From Rhodopirellula sp. SM50 (GTDB lineage Bacteria > Planctomycetota > Planctomycetia > Pirellulales > Pirellulaceae): a stretch of 64,000 nucleotides of DNA. The position numbers were made by a program, and so were the translations under genes. The notes under the pieces were generated by a model. It worked only from the letters and a program-made list of their open reading frames with translations, was not told the DNA's origin and did no database searches. Below, piece by piece: positions 60,836-64,000 of the stretch (positions within the stretch are counted from its first letter, which is position 1; each line of letters opens with the position of its first letter). The stretch lies in NCBI RefSeq assembly GCF_002289565.1, contig NZ_NTFY01000033.1, positions 1-64,000 of the forward strand, written 5' to 3'.

Positions 60836-61888
60836 GTGAACCACCACGCGATCGTTGGATGCATTCTGGGGACAGCGGTCGGTGATGCGCTAGGCCTGCC
60901 CTACGAAGGCGTGTCGCCAACGCGGTCACCCAGGCTGTTGGGGTCGCCGGACCGGCACCGATTCTTCTTTCGTCGCGGCATGATCTCCGACGACACCGAA
61001 CACACCTGCATGGTCGCTCAGGCGTTGATTGACGCGGGTGGCGACGTTCCAAAGTTCACGCGCAGTTTTGCGAGACGTTTGCGATGGTGGATTCTGGCTT
61101 TACCAGCGGGTGTGGGCAAAGCGACCGCTCGATCGGGAATCAAGTTGTGGCTCGGAGTAAGTCCCGAGAGGACAGGTGTGTTCTCGGCCGGGAATGGTCC
61201 CGCCATGCGTGCGGCGATCTTCGGCGCGGCGCTGGACGATATTCCATTGATGTTGAACTTCGTTCGAGCTTCCTCGCGGCTGACTCATAGCGACCCCAAA
61301 GCCGAATACGGCGCGATTGCCGTTGCGTTGGCGGCCAAGCACTCCAGGGGCCACGAGAAAGTCGACGCGAACCTTTGGCTGGGTGAAGTTGTCGATGCGT
61401 TGGGAGAAGGTGGGACGGAGTTGATCGATTTGTTCCGCCAAGTGATTCGCAGCACTGAATCCGGCGAACCGACGAGGAGTTTTGCCGATTCGCTTGGCCT
61501 CGATAGCGGCGTGACAGGGTACACCTATCATACGGTCCCGGTCGCAATCCACGCATGGCTGTCCAGCCCCAACGATTTCCGTCAGGCGGTCACGAGCATC
61601 ATCGAGTGCGGCGGCGACGCGGACACGACGGCCGCGATCGTCGGTGGCATCGTGGGCGCAGGTGCCGGGAGAGAAGGTGTCCCCAACGAATGGCTCGACG
61701 GCATTTGGGAATGGCCACGTAGCGTTGCTTGGATGGAGCGGCTCGGAGAGTCACTGGCTAATTCACTTAACGGCGATAGCGCGGTAAAGTCGCCCGCCAT
61801 CAATCCAATCGCAGTTCTTCTCCGCAATCTGCTGTTCCTATTCATCGTTCTCTTTCACGGCTTCCGCCGACTTGCTCCGCCTTACTGA
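60836..61888 (+). CDS. ADP-ribosylglycohydrolase (DraG type)
   Basis: This is a 350-residue enzyme that removes ADP-ribose from modified proteins or nucleic acids. The dinuclear-metal motifs are MISDDTEHTC near residue 50 and GGDADTTAAIVGGI near residue 262. The N-terminal GTAVGDALGLPYEG is typical of the family. The C-terminus has an unusual hydrophobic tail (AVLLRNLLFLFIVLFHGF), which may anchor it to the membrane. The start is GTG at 60836. A peptidase gene follows 15 bases later. It fits the ARG part of an ARPP-type neighbourhood. Confidence 0.92.
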   Translation: MNHHAIVGCILGTAVGDALGLPYEGVSPTRSPRLLGSPDRHRFFFRRGMISDDTEHTCMVAQALIDAGGDVPKFTRSFARRLRWWILALPAGVGKATARSGIKLWLGVSPERTGVFSAGNGPAMRAAIFGAALDDIPLMLNFVRASSRLTHSDPKAEYGAIAVALAAKHSRGHEKVDANLWLGEVVDALGEGGTELIDLFRQVIRSTESGEPTRSFADSLGLDSGVTGYTYHTVPVAIHAWLSSPNDFRQAVTSIIECGGDADTTAAIVGGIVGAGAGREGVPNEWLDGIWEWPRSVAWMERLGESLANSLNGDSAVKSPAINPIAVLLRNLLFLFIVLFHGFRRLAPPY

Positions 61889-61903
61889 TGTGCTGACTGA
61901 ACA

Positions 61904-62794
61904 ATGAATGGGAACCGCGACACGATCGAAGAGAATTTGCGACTGCATGTCGATCGGCTTGCGGGACTGATCGGTCCGCGCACCTTGAGCAAGCCCAAAA
62001 CGATTCAGGCCACGATCGGCTACATCGAAGGTCAGTGGTCCGGGATGGGATACAGTCATTCACGGGAATGCTACGACGCGATGGGCGACGAGGCGACGAA
62101 CCTGATTGTCGAGCGTCCCGGTATCAAACGAGCGGATGAGATCGTTTTGCTCGGCGCCCACTACGACACCGTCTTCAGCACTCCCGGCGCCGATGACAAC
62201 GCATCCGCCGTCGCAGTGTTGATTGAAGTCAGCCGCTTGCTTCGCGAGCACACCGGCAAACGGACTGCAAGGTTCGTCGCGTTTGCTTGCGAGGAACCGC
62301 CTTACTTCAACATGGATTCAATGGGCAGCCAGCACCACGCCCGCCTGTCTCGCGAGCGCGGTGACAACATCGTCGGCATGTTGTGCCTGGAGATGGTCGG
62401 TTTCTACAGTCTCACGAAAGGCTCGCAGACGGTTCCACCGGGAATCCCCAAATGGATGCACCGGTTTTTTCCACGACGGGGCAACTTCCTGGCGGCCGTC
62501 GGCAACATGCCATCCTGGAAGTTGTGCTGGAGATTCCGTCGAGGATTCAAACGCGGCACTCGCCGCTTGCCGCTGTTCTCGATCTGCTTACCCGAAACGA
62601 TCCATGAGATCCGCCTGAGCGATAACAGTTCGTTTTGGGATCAAGGCTATCCGGCTTTGATGCTCACCGACACCAGCTTTCTGCGCAACCCGCATTACCA
62701 CCAAGCCACCGACACACCAGACACGCTCGACTATCCCCGGATGACCGAAGTGACTCTCGGAGTCGCATCCGCGCTCCGGAAGCTGCTGGGCTAG
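61904..62794 (+). CDS. M28-family zinc peptidase
   Basis: This is a 296-residue aminopeptidase-type M28 protein. The metal ligands are visible: LLGAHYDTV, GADDNASAVAV, CEEPPYF, and the late LTDTSFLRNPHYHQATDT. There is no signal peptide, so it is probably cytoplasmic. It removes N-terminal residues from peptides. It is 15 bases downstream of the ADP-ribosylglycohydrolase gene, suggesting one operon. Confidence 0.9.
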   Translation: MNGNRDTIEENLRLHVDRLAGLIGPRTLSKPKTIQATIGYIEGQWSGMGYSHSRECYDAMGDEATNLIVERPGIKRADEIVLLGAHYDTVFSTPGADDNASAVAVLIEVSRLLREHTGKRTARFVAFACEEPPYFNMDSMGSQHHARLSRERGDNIVGMLCLEMVGFYSLTKGSQTVPPGIPKWMHRFFPRRGNFLAAVGNMPSWKLCWRFRRGFKRGTRRLPLFSICLPETIHEIRLSDNSSFWDQGYPALMLTDTSFLRNPHYHQATDTPDTLDYPRMTEVTLGVASALRKLLG

Positions 62795-62820
62795 GATCGG
62801 GCGATTGTAAATTGCAATCT

Positions 62821-63078
62821 CTATTCCGCCGGCGGGCATTCCCTGACCTTCGTCGCGTTTAATTCAATGAACCGATGCCATTGCTCCGGCACGTCATCTT
62901 CATGGAAAATCGCTTCAGTTGGGCATTCGGGAACACACGCACCGCAGTCGATGCATTCATCGGGGTCGATGTAGACCATTGGCTCGTCTTCGTCTGTGTA
63001 AAAACATTCGGCCGGGCAAACCACCAGACAGGCCTTGTCTTTGCAGCCGATGCAGGGTTGCGTAACCACCATTGCCAT
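62821..63078 (-). CDS. ferredoxin (two-cluster type)
   Basis: This is an 85-residue bacterial ferredoxin. The first motif is [14 protein letters not shown], where one cysteine position is replaced, as in 7Fe ferredoxins; the second, [12 protein letters not shown], is complete. It carries electrons to metabolic enzymes. The start at 63078 has AGGAG upstream. It is convergent with the peptidase gene. Confidence 0.92.
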   Translation of the reverse strand: MAMVVTQPCIGCKDKACLVVCPAECFYTDEDEPMVYIDPDECIDCGACVPECPTEAIFHEDDVPEQWHRFIELNATKVRECPPAE

Positions 63079-63095
63079 TTTCGTGTCTCCTAAAG

Positions 63096-63150
63096 TGGGA
63101 TAGGCTTCTAGCCTGTCAGTTTTGCAATCACAGGCAGGATGCCTATGCCA
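63096..63150. repeat. diverged REP palindrome
   Basis: agtgggataggcttctagcc and a degenerate right arm match the REP palindrome at 9887-9945 and 13742-13800. It sits between the ferredoxin and the sigma-kinase gene. Confidence 0.7.
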
Positions 63151-63173
63151 CCGAGGAAGTGAGAAACCGCGTT

Positions 63174-64000
63174 TGGAACCGGACACCGACGGCGAAAAAG
63201 AATTGGGGAAAATTGAATCGGTGGCGGATCGGCCGGATAGCTGGCTGCTGCGCCGGTGGAAAAACGGAGACGAGCGGGCGGCCGAAGTCCTTTTTGACCG
63301 TTACGCATTCCGGCTCGTGGCCCTGGTTGCTAGCCGTCTGTACCGTCGGTATCGATCGCAAATCGATCCGGACGAAGTCATGCAGTCGGCAATGGGAAGC
63401 TTCTTCGACGCTGCCCGGCACAGTCGCATCCGGGTCAGCCACAGCGTTTCGCTCTGGCGGTTGCTGGCGACGTTCGCCCGTCGAAAGCTTGCGCGATCGA
63501 TCGAGCGTCATTCGGCGTCAAAGCGAGGCGGCGACCAAACTCGAATCCCCCTTGATCAAGCTGCGTTCCTAACCGAGATCGTTGCAGCGGACGACTCCGA
63601 CGCGGATGAATTTTCGAACGACCTGAAAGCAGAGCTTTCGGCCGATCAGTTCTCGGTTGTCGAAGGGTTGCTTGCCGGCCAGACACAGCGCGAGATTGCC
63701 GAATCACTCGGAATCGATGAGCGAACCGTGCGAAGGCGATTGGCAAAAGTCCGCCAGCGACTTTCACGCGTAGTGGATGAGGTGACGAATCCTGACGATG
63801 TGCTCACGACGAACCCTCGCGATGACAGCTTGCGCAATCAGCGACTCGTCGCCTCACCCACTACGAACTTGCCGCTGGTCAGCTACAACCAATTCGTGCT
63901 TGGCAAACTGATTGGCAGCGGTGGTTTCGGCAAAGTGTATCGCGCCAGCATGCAATCCGACGGCAGTACCGTCGCAGTAAAATTCCTCCGCAAAGCGTTC
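63174..64000 (+). CDS. ECF sigma factor fused to Ser/Thr kinase (partial)
   Basis: One open frame runs from a TTG at 63174 to the window edge without a stop. Residues about 15-195 are an ECF sigma factor: [34 protein letters not shown], and the region 4 helix-turn-helix [19 protein letters not shown]. After a linker of about 35 residues a kinase begins with the glycine loop [13 protein letters not shown] and VAVKFLRK. The linker is encoded by an inverted-repeat element (63771-63863). The true start could differ, and the rest of the kinase lies outside the window. A fused sigma and kinase would couple phosphorylation directly to promoter choice. Confidence 0.8.
63771..63863. repeat. tagtgg palindrome inserted in coding sequence
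   Basis: Arms tagtggatgaggtgacgaat and gactcgtcgcctcacccact (21 bp, three mismatches) enclose 51 bases. The family is the same as the intergenic palindrome at 42845-42899. Here it is translated in frame as the linker of the sigma-kinase protein. Confidence 0.85.

Overview
The window looks like the chromosome of a planctomycete of the Rhodopirellula/Pirellulaceae type. The signs are an N-terminal LEPR-XLL-type motif, a tandem CxPxR sulfatase, ECF sigma factors paired with or fused to Ser/Thr kinases, TIGR02996-type fragments, an EF-Tu with a planctomycete-like effector region, and many long palindromic repeats. This is inferred from gene content; no 16S rRNA is present.

Layout. (1) 0.1-9.7 kb is ordinary chromosome: glycosyltransferase, thioredoxin-like protein plus citrate synthase, a secretin, a PDZ protein, NhaA and a LOG-family protein. 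(2) 10.3-15.9 kb is an integron-type cassette array without an integrase in the window. Seven attC-like sites, all on the minus strand, separate small minus-strand genes of unknown function. A two-gene IS91-family element (tyrosine recombinase plus Y2 HUH transposase, 15.9-18.45 kb) interrupts it. Its right end occurs three times (about 12.55, 14.18 and 18.45 kb), each time directly abutting an AAC that looks like the R'' box of a cassette attC. (3) 18.46-21.54 kb is a tightly coupled four-gene operon: GNAT/acyl-amino-acid-synthase-like enzyme, two heme-oxygenase-like diiron oxidases, and a CDGSH-GNAT fusion. It looks like an undescribed small biosynthetic cluster. (4) 21.6-25 kb holds a LEPR-XLL hydrolase cut off at its 3' end, a twice-frameshifted ECF sigma pseudogene and a transposase remnant.

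(5) 25.4-32 kb is an array of about 31 tRNA genes and tRNA-like genes on the minus strand, covering most amino acids, with several structurally odd members. A SEC-C mini-protein gene lies inside it, and a Ro60-like helical-repeat/vWA protein and an ARPP-like protein lie immediately downstream on the same strand. (6) 32.2-35.4 kb is accessory DNA: DUF1569, PIN-like and zeta-toxin remnants, and a three-gene start/stop-overlapping operon. A double sulfatase and a broken DUF1961/LRR gene follow. (7) 41.2-46.4 kb carries a divergent EF-Tu, two RlaP-type nucleotidyltransferases overlapping by ATGA, a PARG-like TIGR02452 protein and a DEDDh exonuclease. An ARPP-1 protein (51 kb), a macro-like protein (53.6 kb), a phosphatase remnant (54.7 kb) and an ADP-ribosylglycohydrolase (60.8 kb) add to this theme.

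Taken together, 25-62 kb reads as an RNA-repair and ADP-ribose-processing island next to a spare tRNA set and a spare EF-Tu. The inferred role is maintaining or restoring translation after tRNA or EF-Tu damage. (8) The remainder holds sigma/kinase genes (one kinase truncated at an IS21 remnant), two paralogous micro-proteins, oxygenases, a STAS protein, an SDR/AraC pair, a peptidase, a ferredoxin, and a sigma-kinase fusion that runs off the right edge with a palindromic repeat inserted in frame.
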